Assembly (NCBI GenBank): GCA_006212045.1
Contig: PZPK01000012.1
Span: 1 to 64,000 of the forward strand
DNA: 64,000 nucleotides
Direction of reading: 5' to 3'
Source of the DNA: Oleiphilus sp.
GTDB lineage: Bacteria > Pseudomonadota > Gammaproteobacteria > Pseudomonadales > Oleiphilaceae
Shown: positions 53,942 through 62,959 of the stretch, piece after piece
How positions within the stretch are numbered: the stretch's first letter is position 1
How the letters are laid out: every line of letters starts with the position of its first letter
The notes under the pieces: generated by a model
The model's database searches: none
The model's input: only the letters and a program-made list of their open reading frames with translations
Told to the model about the DNA's origin: nothing
Position numbers and translations under genes: made by a program

Positions 53942-54282
53942 TAGTGTTGATTCTCCTGCGTGTTGCTATTATCTGATGTTTTTCTCTCCGCCATGGACAG
54001 CAAACCGCCATGTCGGGCTGATTTTGCCAAGGCATGTGACGCAGTAGGGCTGGTTATCATCAGGAAGAAAAAGATAAAGATCAGTTTTGCTGTATTGAGG
54101 TCGAACGAAGTCTGGAGCAGGAGCCCGCTGATGATCAATATTGCTGCGATCGAGTCTGTGACACTGGCAGCGTGAACCCGTGTAAAAAAGTCCGGAAACT
54201 TGAACAGCCCGATGGCGCCACTCAAACCAAAAAATACGCCCGCAACAAGCAGAACGCTACTGATAATGTCTAATACAAACAT
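53941..54282 (-). CDS. mnhG: Mrp/Mnh antiporter subunit G
   Basis: The 113-residue subunit has three membrane helices and the signature GAIGLFKFPDFFTRVHAASVTDS typical of MrpG (span about residues 22-44), then KLIFIFFFLMITSPTASHALAKSA. A polar tail of about 25 residues follows. It overlaps the fused B gene by one base and follows mnhF by 22 bp. Confidence 0.93.
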   Translation of the reverse strand: MFVLDIISSVLLVAGVFFGLSGAIGLFKFPDFFTRVHAASVTDSIAAILIISGLLLQTSFDLNTAKLIFIFFFLMITSPTASHALAKSARHGGLLSMAERKTSDNSNTQENQH

Positions 54283-54304
54283 ATGCGATCGCTATTATGA
54301 ATTC

Positions 54305-54571
54305 TTATTCAATAGGGGCGGTGTATTCAAAGAATCTTAGTACCGCAACCATTCCGATAAAGTTGATCAAGGCGTAAACAATGGCGATGTCCAGAAAGTC
54401 CGGTCGTCCCATCAGAAAACCAACCGCTGCAATAAACAGAACTGTTTTGGTGCCAAACATGTTGACCCCCAGAATGCGGTCGTACACGGTTGGTGCAGTG
54501 CAGGCGCGTGCCAGAGCGAGCGCCATAACCACCAGGATAGCAATACAAACTGCAGCCAGTACGGTGCTCAT
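54305..54571 (-). CDS. mnhF: Mrp/Mnh antiporter subunit F
   Basis: The 88-residue subunit has three membrane helices and the MrpF blocks ARACTAPTVYDRILGVNMFGT and FLDIAIVYALINFIGMVAVLRFF (spans about 24-44 and 59-81). Its start overlaps the mnhE stop by 4 bases. Confidence 0.93.
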   Translation of the reverse strand: MSTVLAAVCIAILVVMALALARACTAPTVYDRILGVNMFGTKTVLFIAAVGFLMGRPDFLDIAIVYALINFIGMVAVLRFFEYTAPIE

Positions 54572-55044
54572 TTGTTCTCTCCCCAGATGCCGGTGATTTT
54601 TCTTTCCATGCTGCCTTGCTCCAACTCCTCGATTGAGGATTTCTGGAGTGCATGCACCGTGACACTATCTTCTTCGAGATCCACGCTCAGCGTTCCCGGA
54701 GTCAATGTAATGGAATTTGCATAGAGAACCCGGTTGCCAGCGGGAATGTTTTTAACCGGAATTTTTGCCAGAGCAGGTGAGACCTTGTCCGGGTTCCCCC
54801 AAACCAGCTTTGTTACGTGAGCACTGGAGCTGAATATCTGGCCCACCAGCCAGATGGTATAACGAAACATTCTATGCCCAGAGCGGACCTGTTTGGGAGC
54901 CTGATCCACATCATCCATACGTTTCAATACCACAAGCACGATCGCAACCGAAACCAGACCGAAAGCAAGCAGTAGTGGCTGAAAATAGCCGGACAGCAAA
55001 CACCAGAAAACAGAAAGTAGTACTGCCCATTTACCGATATGCAT
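54568..55044 (-). CDS. mnhE: Mrp/Mnh antiporter subunit E
   Basis: The 158-residue MrpE has two N-terminal membrane helices (WAVLLSVFWCLLSGYF and FGLVSVAIVLVVLKRM) and the conserved soluble part: ANSITLTPGTLSVDLEEDSVTVHAL (about 102-126, the family signature). It is the first gene of the leftward operon; its promoter must lie in 55045-55386. No clear ribosome-binding site is seen at the ATG. Confidence 0.92.
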   Translation of the reverse strand: MHIGKWAVLLSVFWCLLSGYFQPLLLAFGLVSVAIVLVVLKRMDDVDQAPKQVRSGHRMFRYTIWLVGQIFSSSAHVTKLVWGNPDKVSPALAKIPVKNIPAGNRVLYANSITLTPGTLSVDLEEDSVTVHALQKSSIEELEQGSMERKITGIWGENK

Positions 55045-55386
55045 AAGGAGAGTCTTTTTATTGGGTTCGAATTCAAAAAATTATAGCAGTAAAACAACCA
55101 CATACCAGCCGAAAAAAACAAACAGCCATAAAACATGTGTAAGCGGGTTGAATATTGAACAGTGCCGGCTTTGGAGGTGAGAAAAGCGTGACCAAAAAAA
55201 GGAAGGGCGCCTGCATCCGGTCAGATAAAAACCTGATACATCAGACAGGTACACAAAGGTGAGTCTGGACGCCTCCTCCAAAGAAATGGCAAGATATATG
55301 TGCTTGTACGCTTATCCTCAAGCGGCTGTTCTCGCTTTTTTGTACATCACTCTGATATTGACAATTAACTCGGGAGAGGCCGACGA
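55045..55386. other. Divergent intergenic region, mnh operon / gene at 55387
   Basis: The 342-bp gap should contain both promoters. It is A+T-rich in its left part. I see no gene, no strong dyad and no convincing -10/-35 pair. GGGAGAGG at the right end is the ribosome-binding site of the next gene. Confidence 0.4.
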
Positions 55387-56199
55387 ATGACTGGAAGCAA
55401 TGGTGACGGGAGCCCGCCTCCCAATTCCGACCACACAAGCAACAAATTAATCAAGAATATCGGTCTGGCAACAGCCGCCCTGGTTGGTATTGCCGCGATG
55501 ATTAACTCCGCAGGCGATGTTTTTGATGCCGTATCCGGCCTTCCTATTGGTGATTCAGAGCGAATATTCGAAAAGAAAAGCCACGAGCATTTTCGAGAGG
55601 CCCCAATCTTTGAACATGAAATCGAGATTCCGGCTGAAGGTTCAAAGAAATCGCTCGGTATTTACGTGTATTCAAATGCCGATATCTTCGTGAACTATTC
55701 CGGCGTAAAGCAATGGCTTCCGGCCGACCCCGAAAGTGTCGCTGTCACAGTGCCGCTCTTTTTCAGTGCTGCATATGCATGGGACCCAGTTGCAGAGATC
55801 GTTAGCGCTCCCAAGGCTATTCTCAAAAATCTGGAATTGGAAGAAGCCAAGTCACTCAGTGAGATTGAAAGTCGAAAAGAACAAAAAACCAATGAGCTGG
55901 ACGCGGTGATAGAGCGAGAATACTGGTTTGAGGAAATGAAAGACGACCACCCGAATTTTTTTCAGTCTTCTACCCAAAGCTATCAGTTCGAAGTAAAGGC
56001 GGTGCCTGGCTATAAAATCGTACAGTACACCATCGTGCCGGTGTCACATGCGAATGGCGAGGTGCTGATGCATCAGTTGAGTCCGAATGGTGATGCCATC
56101 GTGGTCAAACTGGAACTTAGCAGCGGTCCTAAAATCGACCAATGGCGAGGCTGGTTCAAGGGTAAAATCGTCACCAATCAAGAAGCAATTGCGGAGTAA
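55387..56199 (+). CDS. Membrane-anchored protein of unknown function
   Basis: I do not recognise this 270-residue protein. After a polar N-terminus (1-22) there is one hydrophobic segment (NIGLATAALVGIAAMINSAG, about 25-44), then a soluble part with beta-rich stretches (GIYVYSNADIFVNYSG, PLFFSAAYAWDP), a charged helix (about 145-185, ELEEAKSLSEIESRKEQ) and a final domain with YKIVQYTIVPVSHANGE. It probably spans the inner membrane once. The ATG has a good GGGAGAGG site. There is no functional clue from its neighbours. Confidence 0.6.
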   Translation: MTGSNGDGSPPPNSDHTSNKLIKNIGLATAALVGIAAMINSAGDVFDAVSGLPIGDSERIFEKKSHEHFREAPIFEHEIEIPAEGSKKSLGIYVYSNADIFVNYSGVKQWLPADPESVAVTVPLFFSAAYAWDPVAEIVSAPKAILKNLELEEAKSLSEIESRKEQKTNELDAVIEREYWFEEMKDDHPNFFQSSTQSYQFEVKAVPGYKIVQYTIVPVSHANGEVLMHQLSPNGDAIVVKLELSSGPKIDQWRGWFKGKIVTNQEAIAE

Positions 56200-56397
56200 G
56201 CAACACATCCGGGTAGTCTGTACCTTTGTCGCGAAAGCCGGGTTGAATGTGAAGGGATCTTGCATTTAGAGAAGGCCCCGATATTAGAATCTTCAGAGGC
56301 CTGTATCGCAAGATGCTGAGTCGATCTGAAATAAATGGATCAATCCCTTGGTTTTCCAAGTGTCCCGGTTCGCATTACGGCACGACAAATAGCGGGT

Positions 56398-56574
56398 TCA
56401 GTTTAGCTTTTTCTCGATTTCAAGGTAGCGTTTTACCGCATCCTCGGGGAACTTCAGGTCGCTGCCTTCTTTTACCGAAGGCAAAAGATTTTCTCGGGCG
56501 TAGCGTTTGATCGTGACTTCCGGTTTATCGAGTAGCTTGCTGACTTCGGTGAGGGATAATAATGTTGCGCTCAT
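56398..56574 (-). CDS. Small helix-turn-helix protein (MerR/excisionase-like)
   Basis: From the ATG at 56574 the product has 58 residues: MSATLLSLTEVSKLLDKPEV, TIKRYARENLLPSVKEG and FPEDAVKRYLEIEKKLN. This is the winged-helix pattern of MerR DNA-binding domains and excisionases (LTEVSKLL...VTIKRYARE...LLPSV). GGAG lies about 9 bases before this ATG. The frame is open to an ATG at 56658, which would add 28 residues with no family resemblance. Small stand-alone proteins of this type occur widely in gammaproteobacterial chromosomes; the target is unknown. Confidence 0.65.
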   Translation of the reverse strand: MSATLLSLTEVSKLLDKPEVTIKRYARENLLPSVKEGSDLKFPEDAVKRYLEIEKKLN

Positions 56575-57115
56575 TGTAACTAACTCCAGCTTGGCAATAG
56601 AGGGCGCGGCAGCCCCGTTTTCAGAAAATAAGGCTTTAGTATAGTCAGACTTTTCCATGCTGGCAGACGAGATTTGATAGAAAATGTCGCTGCTTTATAC
56701 ATTTAAGATCAGCGCTTTCTGGCGTGGAACGTAAAGCGTTTCTACTCAAATTTGAAGGGGCCCTATCAATCAGCACTGGCGGGTTGTCCGACACATAAAC
56801 TCCCCGTCACTGGCGTTCATGATGGGGGGGCAATCAAAGTGACAAAATCAGGGGGCTGAAGCATATAACGAGACAGCAGAAGCCCCACCCGGAATGACGA
56901 GGGCAATGCTGGAGTCACCCCCTAGTGCGCGATGGTGAATCTGGAACAAAACTTCCTGGCAGGCTTTGCTTGCGAGTTTCAGTGAGTCATTTGATTGGAG
57001 CGGGTTTACGCTATAATTTGCATACTTTCAAAAAAATAATCGTTAAACACAGTCTTAAGGGACCCGGTGTTTGTAGCGTCCGCTAATAAGACGGACCTTA
57101 ATCAAAAGGAATAGT
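56575..57115. other. Intergenic region before the SpoIIAA-like gene
   Basis: About 540 bp without a supported gene. The only features noticed are a run of seven G (56824-56830) and a promoter-like pair at 56991-57017, listed separately. Confidence 0.4.
56991..57017 (+). promoter_or_regulatory. Sigma-70-like promoter upstream of the SpoIIAA-like gene
   Basis: A perfect TATAAT (57012-57017) follows TTGATT (56991-56996) with a 15-bp spacer, two below the optimum. Transcription would begin near 57024, giving a leader of about 90 bases for the gene at 57116. Confidence 0.4.
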
Positions 57116-57496
57116 ATGTCGTTCGAAATAAAGTGGCTAGCCAAAGGATTAGTTGTTGAGTTCGAAGGTAATGTTACGATCGGCGATATCAACGCCATGA
57201 ACGAAGTGCTCTATAACGATGTGCGATTCGAATCCTGTTTGTATCAAATGTTTGATTTTATTTCGGCGGACCTGTCCGGGATCAAGATCGCTGAGCTAAC
57301 TGAAACCGCCAGGAATGATGCTGAAATGTCGCAGGAGTTTCCGACTCCCGCAGTGGCCATCGTTTCCGAGCAACCCGTTGGGGGAGCGCTCGCCTATCAC
57401 TATAAAATGCTCGCCGAAGCCCACGGAATGGTATGGGAGATCCAGATATTCCGCACTATGTCTGACGCCGAAAAGTGGTGCGAGAGGTTTGGGTGA
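57116..57496 (+). CDS. SpoIIAA-like (STAS-fold) protein
   Basis: The 126-residue soluble protein begins with two strands (FEIKWLAKGLVVEFEGNVTI) and continues with alternating helices and strands (MNEVLYNDVRFESCLYQMFDFI, ETARNDAEMSQEFPTPAVAIV, HGMVWEIQIFRTMSDAEKW), consistent with the SpoIIAA/UspA2-like fold of short bacterial STAS-related proteins. AAAAGGA lies 6-12 bases before the ATG. The exact family is uncertain and no role can be given. Confidence 0.6.
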   Translation: MSFEIKWLAKGLVVEFEGNVTIGDINAMNEVLYNDVRFESCLYQMFDFISADLSGIKIAELTETARNDAEMSQEFPTPAVAIVSEQPVGGALAYHYKMLAEAHGMVWEIQIFRTMSDAEKWCERFG

Positions 57497-57704
57497 GCAC
57501 ATAAAAGAGCGGATAAAAATAGGACGCTCGACAATTCAATGACCTAGACTCACTTTGCTATGGCAAAACGCCAATGTAAACATTAGCTTAATGTTGGCAA
57601 GCAAAGCTGTAAGCGAAAGTCCATAAACTGAATCTGACCCTGACATGCACACAGATCGAAATCGGTAACTGTCAGATCAGGTCTGAATTTTAGAATTGTC
57701 GGTG

Positions 57705-58739
57705 CTAGTTTTGTTCCAGTTTTTTCGCTTTTGCAAGTGCTTTGCTTGCTTCTTCGGTTTTACCTAACTGGCTCAGTGCCAAGGCTTCTCCATTGTAGGC
57801 AAGCGCACTTGGTTGCTCTTGTGCGAGCGTTTGATAGGTACTAGCAGCCTGCTCAAACTTACCCTGTTCCAGCAGTATCTTACCGAGCGTATCGGCAGCG
57901 GCAGCGTGTTTAGGGTTTTCCTTAACAGCTAGACGCAGGTTTTGTACTGCCTCATCAGCTTTCCCTTGTTGCCAAAGCACCGCACCCAGACCGGTATACA
58001 CTTTTGCATCCTGACGCGTTTTAAGTGCGGCTCGCAAGTGAGCTTCGGCATCGCGATAGTCATTTTGGCGCGCCAGATGCGTTGCCAGATTATAGTGCGA
58101 TGTCGCTGAATCAGGGTCCAGTTCCAGCGCTTGCCGATACGCTTCGACCGCATCTTCTGTCATGCCCTGAAGCTCTAGTACATAGCCCAAATCATTGTAG
58201 ATTGAGGCTTGCGGTTCGATTGCCAGAGATTCCCGATAGTGAATTTCGGCCAGCTCCAGCTCGCCCATGTCGATCGACGCCAGAGCCATATTGTTATGGG
58301 CCTTGTAGTGCTTGGGGTCGATGGCCAATGCTTTTTCGAGGGAGGCAACGGCTTCATTACTTTTGCCAAGCTGGAAGAGCGAGAAACCCATGGAGTTTAA
58401 TATCTCGACATTCTCTGGTTCGGCTTCCAGGCCTTTTTTATACGATTCAACCGCATCGGCATAGTTACCGGTGCGTTCATTGGCCATGCCTGCTCGCAAG
58501 AAAGAGTAGGCATCTAGAAATTGCTCATCGATTTGTGCAATCGTGTTTGCCGGCACCGGTACGAATTCAGGAATGTTCGCGGCGCGATCCTCGCCGGTAA
58601 ACCGGTCAAGGACTACAGGGGGCGTGGAATTACCGTCTTCATCAATATGCGTCAAGAACAACTGCGTATATGGCGTGTTCGCTTTTGATGAGAAGACCAG
58701 CCAGCGACTGTTAGAGGAGAAGCTGTGCCAGGAGTTCAT
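57705..58739 (-). CDS. TPR protein, remnant of a longer PD40-TPR gene (5' part missing)
   Basis: The 344-residue frame begins MNSWHSFSSNSRWLVFSSKAN and TPYTQLFLTHIDEDG, which is normally the last blade of a TolB/PD40 beta-propeller, not a protein start. About eight tetratricopeptide repeats follow (residues 78-344). The same frame stays open upstream of this ATG and still reads family-like for about ten codons (ARRLRANTDN), then turns into sequence antisense to the RidA-like gene. Thus the propeller and any export signal have been lost. It may still be translated, but as a fragment. It lies back to back with the RidA-like gene. Confidence 0.75.
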   Translation of the reverse strand: MNSWHSFSSNSRWLVFSSKANTPYTQLFLTHIDEDGNSTPPVVLDRFTGEDRAANIPEFVPVPANTIAQIDEQFLDAYSFLRAGMANERTGNYADAVESYKKGLEAEPENVEILNSMGFSLFQLGKSNEAVASLEKALAIDPKHYKAHNNMALASIDMGELELAEIHYRESLAIEPQASIYNDLGYVLELQGMTEDAVEAYRQALELDPDSATSHYNLATHLARQNDYRDAEAHLRAALKTRQDAKVYTGLGAVLWQQGKADEAVQNLRLAVKENPKHAAAADTLGKILLEQGKFEQAASTYQTLAQEQPSALAYNGEALALSQLGKTEEASKALAKAKKLEQN

Positions 58740-59877
58740 GTTGTCTGTATTGGCGCGCAGCCGACGTGCTTCGCACGCCGTGCTAACTGACAGTTCGTTG
58801 GTTACAGAAATTCCAGTGAAAGACTGTTCGATTTCAGTCCGACGTATTCCGGGACCGAATCAGACAGAGCTATTCTTTACCTGCAAGCCTTCCGGGTCCA
58901 GTTCCACCGCAGGTGAACAAACCAAAGATATTTACATCGCCATTAGGGACGCGCTTTTGGAGGAAGGCGGAGATCTCGGTTCAATCATTTCTGAAACGAT
59001 TTTTGTGCGCAATATGGCGAAGGACATTGAGTCCGTTCGATTGGGTAAGCAAAGCGTGATTGACGCGAGTGGAGGGCGGTCATTTGAGCCTGCAGTTACG
59101 GAAATTCAGCAACCGCCCCTGGGTCCAAGCTCTGAAGTCGAGGTGGCGATTCAGGCCATATTGCCCAAAAAAATGGAAATTAATAAACGTCAGGCTTGTG
59201 CGAGTACCGGCTGTACCTGTGGCCAATGCGAGTCTTCAAATGGCTTGTTGCTGCAAATGGGAACCGAACGTCGCTTGATGGCCGGTGGCCTTTGCGGCGC
59301 GGGCGAGAATGCCTACGAGCAAACCTGGAGTATGTTTGAGCTTGCTGAAAAACTGCTGCACGAAGCCGGAATGGAATTTACCGATGTCGTGCGCACCTGG
59401 ATTTACCTGCGCGAGATGGAAAGAGACTATTATCCCGGATTAAACAAGGCGCGGCGTGAGTTTTTCGATTCGCGCGGTATTGATCCTGTGCCTGCGAGTA
59501 CCGGGATTGAAGGTGGCATGGTTAGTCCTAAGCATGACATCTGCATGGGCTTTTATGCGGTCAAATCCGGCAAGTCATTAATGCGGACAGTGATGAAGAC
59601 TCCGACCTTGAATGAAGCTGGAGAATACGGTGCAGATTTTACGCGCGGCATGAAAATGACAGAAGCCAATAAAATTGCGCTGCATGTGTCAGGGACAGCA
59701 AGCATTGATGAGTCAGGCCGTACCGCACACGTTGACAACATTGATGCCCAGATCGACCGGATGATACTGAACATCAAAACCTTGCTTGAGAACCAGGGTG
59801 CAGGTTTCAAAGACGTTATGTACGCATATAAGGCTCCCCAACAATATAGGGAGCAGATTTTACATTTTTGTCCATAA
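58738..59877 (+). CDS. RidA-like protein, 3' end truncated by Tn3-family element
   Basis: The frame encodes two YjgF/RidA-related halves. The first is about 58800-59120 (DCSISVRRIPGPNQTELFFTC, YIAIRDALLEEGGDLGSI). The second is about 59270-59850 (RLMAGGLCGAGENAYEQTWSMF, FTDVVRTWIYLREMERDYYPGL). Between them lies a cysteine cluster, CASTGCTCGQC. RidA-fold proteins hydrolyse enamines or act in secondary pathways; the substrate is unknown. The reading frame ends in 9 codons that belong to the transposon end from 59849, so the C-terminus is lost. The start is uncertain: ATG 58738 lies in sequence from the neighbouring TPR gene, while TTG 58798 (VTEIPVKDC) fits the family better. Confidence 0.7.
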   Translation: MLSVLARSRRASHAVLTDSSLVTEIPVKDCSISVRRIPGPNQTELFFTCKPSGSSSTAGEQTKDIYIAIRDALLEEGGDLGSIISETIFVRNMAKDIESVRLGKQSVIDASGGRSFEPAVTEIQQPPLGPSSEVEVAIQAILPKKMEINKRQACASTGCTCGQCESSNGLLLQMGTERRLMAGGLCGAGENAYEQTWSMFELAEKLLHEAGMEFTDVVRTWIYLREMERDYYPGLNKARREFFDSRGIDPVPASTGIEGGMVSPKHDICMGFYAVKSGKSLMRTVMKTPTLNEAGEYGADFTRGMKMTEANKIALHVSGTASIDESGRTAHVDNIDAQIDRMILNIKTLLENQGAGFKDVMYAYKAPQQYREQILHFCP

Positions 59878-59886
59878 CGTGCTGTT
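59849..59886 (+). repeat. Probable left terminal inverted repeat of the Tn3-family element
   Basis: The stretch beginning GGGAGCAGATTTTACATT and running through CCATAACG lies just beyond the 3' end of tnpA and exactly where the RidA-like frame loses homology. Tn3-family ends are usually about 38 bp, start with GGG and sit close to the tnpA stop, all true here. The partner repeat was not found in the window, so the limits are provisional. Confidence 0.5.
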
Positions 59887-59911
59887 ATATAAAGAAAATA
59901 TCTCTAGGTTT

Positions 59912-62900
59912 TTATAGCTTGATAGATCTAATTTTATCCATATCAAAACGAGCATCATTAGATGCCTTCCTTCTGAAATCGTATTCGCCACGTAAATTAA
60001 CGTGCTTCCATGTTATCACTGAGCCCTGACTTATTGATTCAATGAGATCTCTTCTATCGTCAGGGTCTGACGTGTCAGCTACAAGGTCGGATAAATATAA
60101 ATAGTTCCAGAGTATGATTGAGTTCTGGAGAAGCAGCTTGCACGCCGTAGCAACTTCCTGGTCTGCTAGAACACCTTCTTGAAAGGCTTGGTCGTTGTCA
60201 AAGAATACCGCTCGAGAGAATCTATTCGAAAGCTCGACTCTATTGAGTTGCTTTTGTATTTGTTGTCTTAGATCTTCGTCATCGAAATAAGTCAGAATGA
60301 ACTGTGATTTAATAACCCTTCCAAACTCTTTAAGTGCTCGATACAAGGGGTGCTCCTTAGAGTATGAGCTTAATCGTTTAAACAGCTGTGAGGCAGTAGC
60401 TTGCTTCATCTTAATCGTTGCAATAAATCTTAAGATATCATCCCAGTGATCAAGTATTTGATTTTTGCTGACAGGACGACTTGGAAGTAGACGATATCCT
60501 TTGTCGTAAAAAGTTTTTCGCGCAGAAAAGCTATATATTTGCTGGTTCCCGATGTTGGCAAGTCTTGGTGCAAACGCTATCCCTAGAAAGTGCGACACAG
60601 CGAATATCTGCTCTGTATAACCATGTGTATCGGTTGAATGTACTTGCCTAAGATCCGTCACTTCATTTTGGAGTAAACCATCAATGACGTATGGTGCCTC
60701 ACGATCGGAAGCGCTGAAGACAGAGTTGTGGAATAACGACTGCTTTTCATCAATGAATGTATAAATTGTGACGCCCTTGTCTTTGCCGAAATATTTGTAG
60801 GAATGATTCGCGTGCAAGCAATCTACATCGACGTTTACCTTTCTACCATCACTCGATGAGTGGAGAACTTCCGGATCCTTTAGATAAGCACTGGATAATT
60901 TTAAATTGTGGATTGCATCTACGATGCGGTTATTAGCTTTTCTAATATTTTCTAAACTGAAAAACCAGTTAACTGTGTTGTGCAGCGTGTGCTCCTGTAT
61001 ACCAGCGGAAATACTCGCGAGTTTGCCTAAGCCAATATTACAGCCCTTTGCAAGAATACCAGCCATTAGAGTTTCTTCCTTTGGTTTCATCTTTACATTT
61101 TTAGGGCTCAGGTGCTTAAAGTCAGCAGTGAACTGGCATACCTGGTTTACTTCTTTAAGTAGTTGGAGAATTGGAATATATCCATCCTGGGATAGGGCAT
61201 CCGCAATAAATGATTCCTCTTGAAAGTCAGTTTTTGGCGTGCTCACTCTAGATACTCGGCCATCTTTAAAAGTGAGGGAGGTATTTATCCCGTCGGCTAA
61301 GTGCTTATTAACAACCTTGTATTTCTCGTGAAGGCCCAATTTTAAGCCCGCTAAATATGCTTCTCCGTCTATGTACTCAAGTAGATTGCACTCGCGCAAG
61401 ATCTGGTATTTTCGAGCCTCCCAATATTCTTTATCAATCATGTAGTCCTGAATGCTGCGGAAGCGATATGAGTAGGCTAAATTTAAGTCCCCGGATTTGA
61501 TTGCTTTAGAGATATAGATAAACAGCAGGCACTTATACAGAGGGATTGAAAAGTCATTACGCTCAACATTAGCTCGATCTTGCTTTGACAGAAACTTAAT
61601 AGGTGGAGATTTGCCGACATTGCCCTCTGACTCTTGAAAGTGATCTACTGCTTCTAATAAATCCTTTGCCTTGGAGGTACTATCAAAATTGAGAGCACGT
61701 ACGATAGGGGTCGCTTTAAGTTGAAGTCTTAAAGAAAGCGATTCGAGCAGTTGATAGTACGTATGATTTTTACTTTCTTTTCTCAGCTGATTATCCAGAT
61801 CTTCTAACAAACTATAATCAATTTCGTCGTTCTTTTGGTAATCAAAAACCAGCTCTTCTATCTTGTGATATTTTTCGTTGGGCGTTGCAGATACGCTTTC
61901 AACAATTGAGATAATTTCTTTTGCTAGCTTTGAAATAGATTTATGAGATTTGCTTAACTCGTGAATTGCCTTGTCTCGTTCTTCTTTGACAGATCGTTCG
62001 TGCTCAGCTTGTTTGCTTGAAGCTTTGTGCAACGTTGATGTCACCGACTTCATCAAAGCGTCTACTAGACTATCTTGCCGAGCGAAGTAGTGATGCTTAA
62101 CAAACCCCAGCAGGTGAAGATAAATATTTTCTTTATCTGTAAATTGCGTCAGTTGTTGAATATCGGCTTTGCGTACCCATTCAGCATAATACCTAGTCGC
62201 CTTGTCATTTATATTTAATTCGTCATAAACATCTGCAAGCTGATCAAACATATCTTTGAAAACGATCATGTTATTCACGTTTTGCTTAATATCTTTTGGC
62301 CGCATGGACTGATCAATGTTCTTATATGATGCTAGCGGGGTAGTTGTTCTGCTTCCGGCAGTTATGGGAGTTAATAGGGAGTCCAGTAATTCTGAATGAG
62401 CCGGTTTAATCGCCCTGCGAAGATTAGAAATTTGATTCTTCTCTGACTCGTTGAAAGCATCCGTGATTATTGTGTTTAATTCACTAAAGCTCGGAATGGC
62501 TACTTGGTGTTTCCAGCAAGCATCTGTAAGCGCGTCGAAAATGAATTTTGGTTGTTCTTTTTGAGCAGCAAAATTCAGCGCTAAACCTACTAGAGTTTCA
62601 GTCATACTACTGTCATAAGATTCCCAGTTCAGGAAATCCAGAATCTTGATTCTATGCCTGGTAACTAAAGATCCAGCGTAGCTAGTCAATGAAGTAGGGG
62701 GTTCAACGCTTAAAGTTTTAGCCACATGGTTGATATCGCGCTTTCCAAATTGGGCAGAATTGAAAAAGCGAGCTCGAGATCTGAAGTAACCAAGCTGCAA
62801 AATAAAGCCAATTCTGCTTTCGATCGGATGAATTCGAGTGATGCTTGATTTCAGTTCAGATGGAATCGAGAAGTAACGTTGACGATCTTCCTTGGAAAAT

Positions 62901-62959
62901 CTAGGAGGAGTGTCGAACAACAGTCTTTCTGCGTCGTTCAAAATATTGATAACTGGCAT
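59912..62959 (-). CDS. tnpA: Tn3-family transposase TnpA
   Basis: The 1015-residue protein catalyses replicative transposition. The N-terminus (LNDAERLLFDTPPRFSKEDR, then YFSIPSELKSSI and FILQLGYFRSRARFF) is the DUF4158-type DNA-binding region of Tn3 transposases. The catalytic DDE part is complete: Asp in SSSDGRKVNVDVD, Asp in HSTDTHGYTEQIF and Glu in RALKEFGRVIKSQFIL. Near the end, LLLQNSIILWNYLYLSDLV and ITWKHVNLRGEYDF are family hallmarks. The size is that of full-length TnpA. It is likely active. Confidence 0.95.
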   Translation of the reverse strand: MPVINILNDAERLLFDTPPRFSKEDRQRYFSIPSELKSSITRIHPIESRIGFILQLGYFRSRARFFNSAQFGKRDINHVAKTLSVEPPTSLTSYAGSLVTRHRIKILDFLNWESYDSSMTETLVGLALNFAAQKEQPKFIFDALTDACWKHQVAIPSFSELNTIITDAFNESEKNQISNLRRAIKPAHSELLDSLLTPITAGSRTTTPLASYKNIDQSMRPKDIKQNVNNMIVFKDMFDQLADVYDELNINDKATRYYAEWVRKADIQQLTQFTDKENIYLHLLGFVKHHYFARQDSLVDALMKSVTSTLHKASSKQAEHERSVKEERDKAIHELSKSHKSISKLAKEIISIVESVSATPNEKYHKIEELVFDYQKNDEIDYSLLEDLDNQLRKESKNHTYYQLLESLSLRLQLKATPIVRALNFDSTSKAKDLLEAVDHFQESEGNVGKSPPIKFLSKQDRANVERNDFSIPLYKCLLFIYISKAIKSGDLNLAYSYRFRSIQDYMIDKEYWEARKYQILRECNLLEYIDGEAYLAGLKLGLHEKYKVVNKHLADGINTSLTFKDGRVSRVSTPKTDFQEESFIADALSQDGYIPILQLLKEVNQVCQFTADFKHLSPKNVKMKPKEETLMAGILAKGCNIGLGKLASISAGIQEHTLHNTVNWFFSLENIRKANNRIVDAIHNLKLSSAYLKDPEVLHSSSDGRKVNVDVDCLHANHSYKYFGKDKGVTIYTFIDEKQSLFHNSVFSASDREAPYVIDGLLQNEVTDLRQVHSTDTHGYTEQIFAVSHFLGIAFAPRLANIGNQQIYSFSARKTFYDKGYRLLPSRPVSKNQILDHWDDILRFIATIKMKQATASQLFKRLSSYSKEHPLYRALKEFGRVIKSQFILTYFDDEDLRQQIQKQLNRVELSNRFSRAVFFDNDQAFQEGVLADQEVATACKLLLQNSIILWNYLYLSDLVADTSDPDDRRDLIESISQGSVITWKHVNLRGEYDFRRKASNDARFDMDKIRSIKL

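Larger units (their letters stand above)
59849..62959. mobile_element. Tn3-family transposon (left end and transposase; right end not identified)
   Basis: The element contains at least the putative end at 59849 and an intact transposase gene read towards that end. The sequence is visibly richer in A+T than the chromosomal genes to the left. No resolvase gene is seen up to the window end. The AraC-type gene at 63434 and the region from 62960 may be passengers or may lie outside. Confidence 0.7.

Noticed and set aside
58543-58737. Upstream extension of the RidA-like frame
   Set aside because: This part is antisense to conserved TPR-gene codons and has no RidA resemblance.
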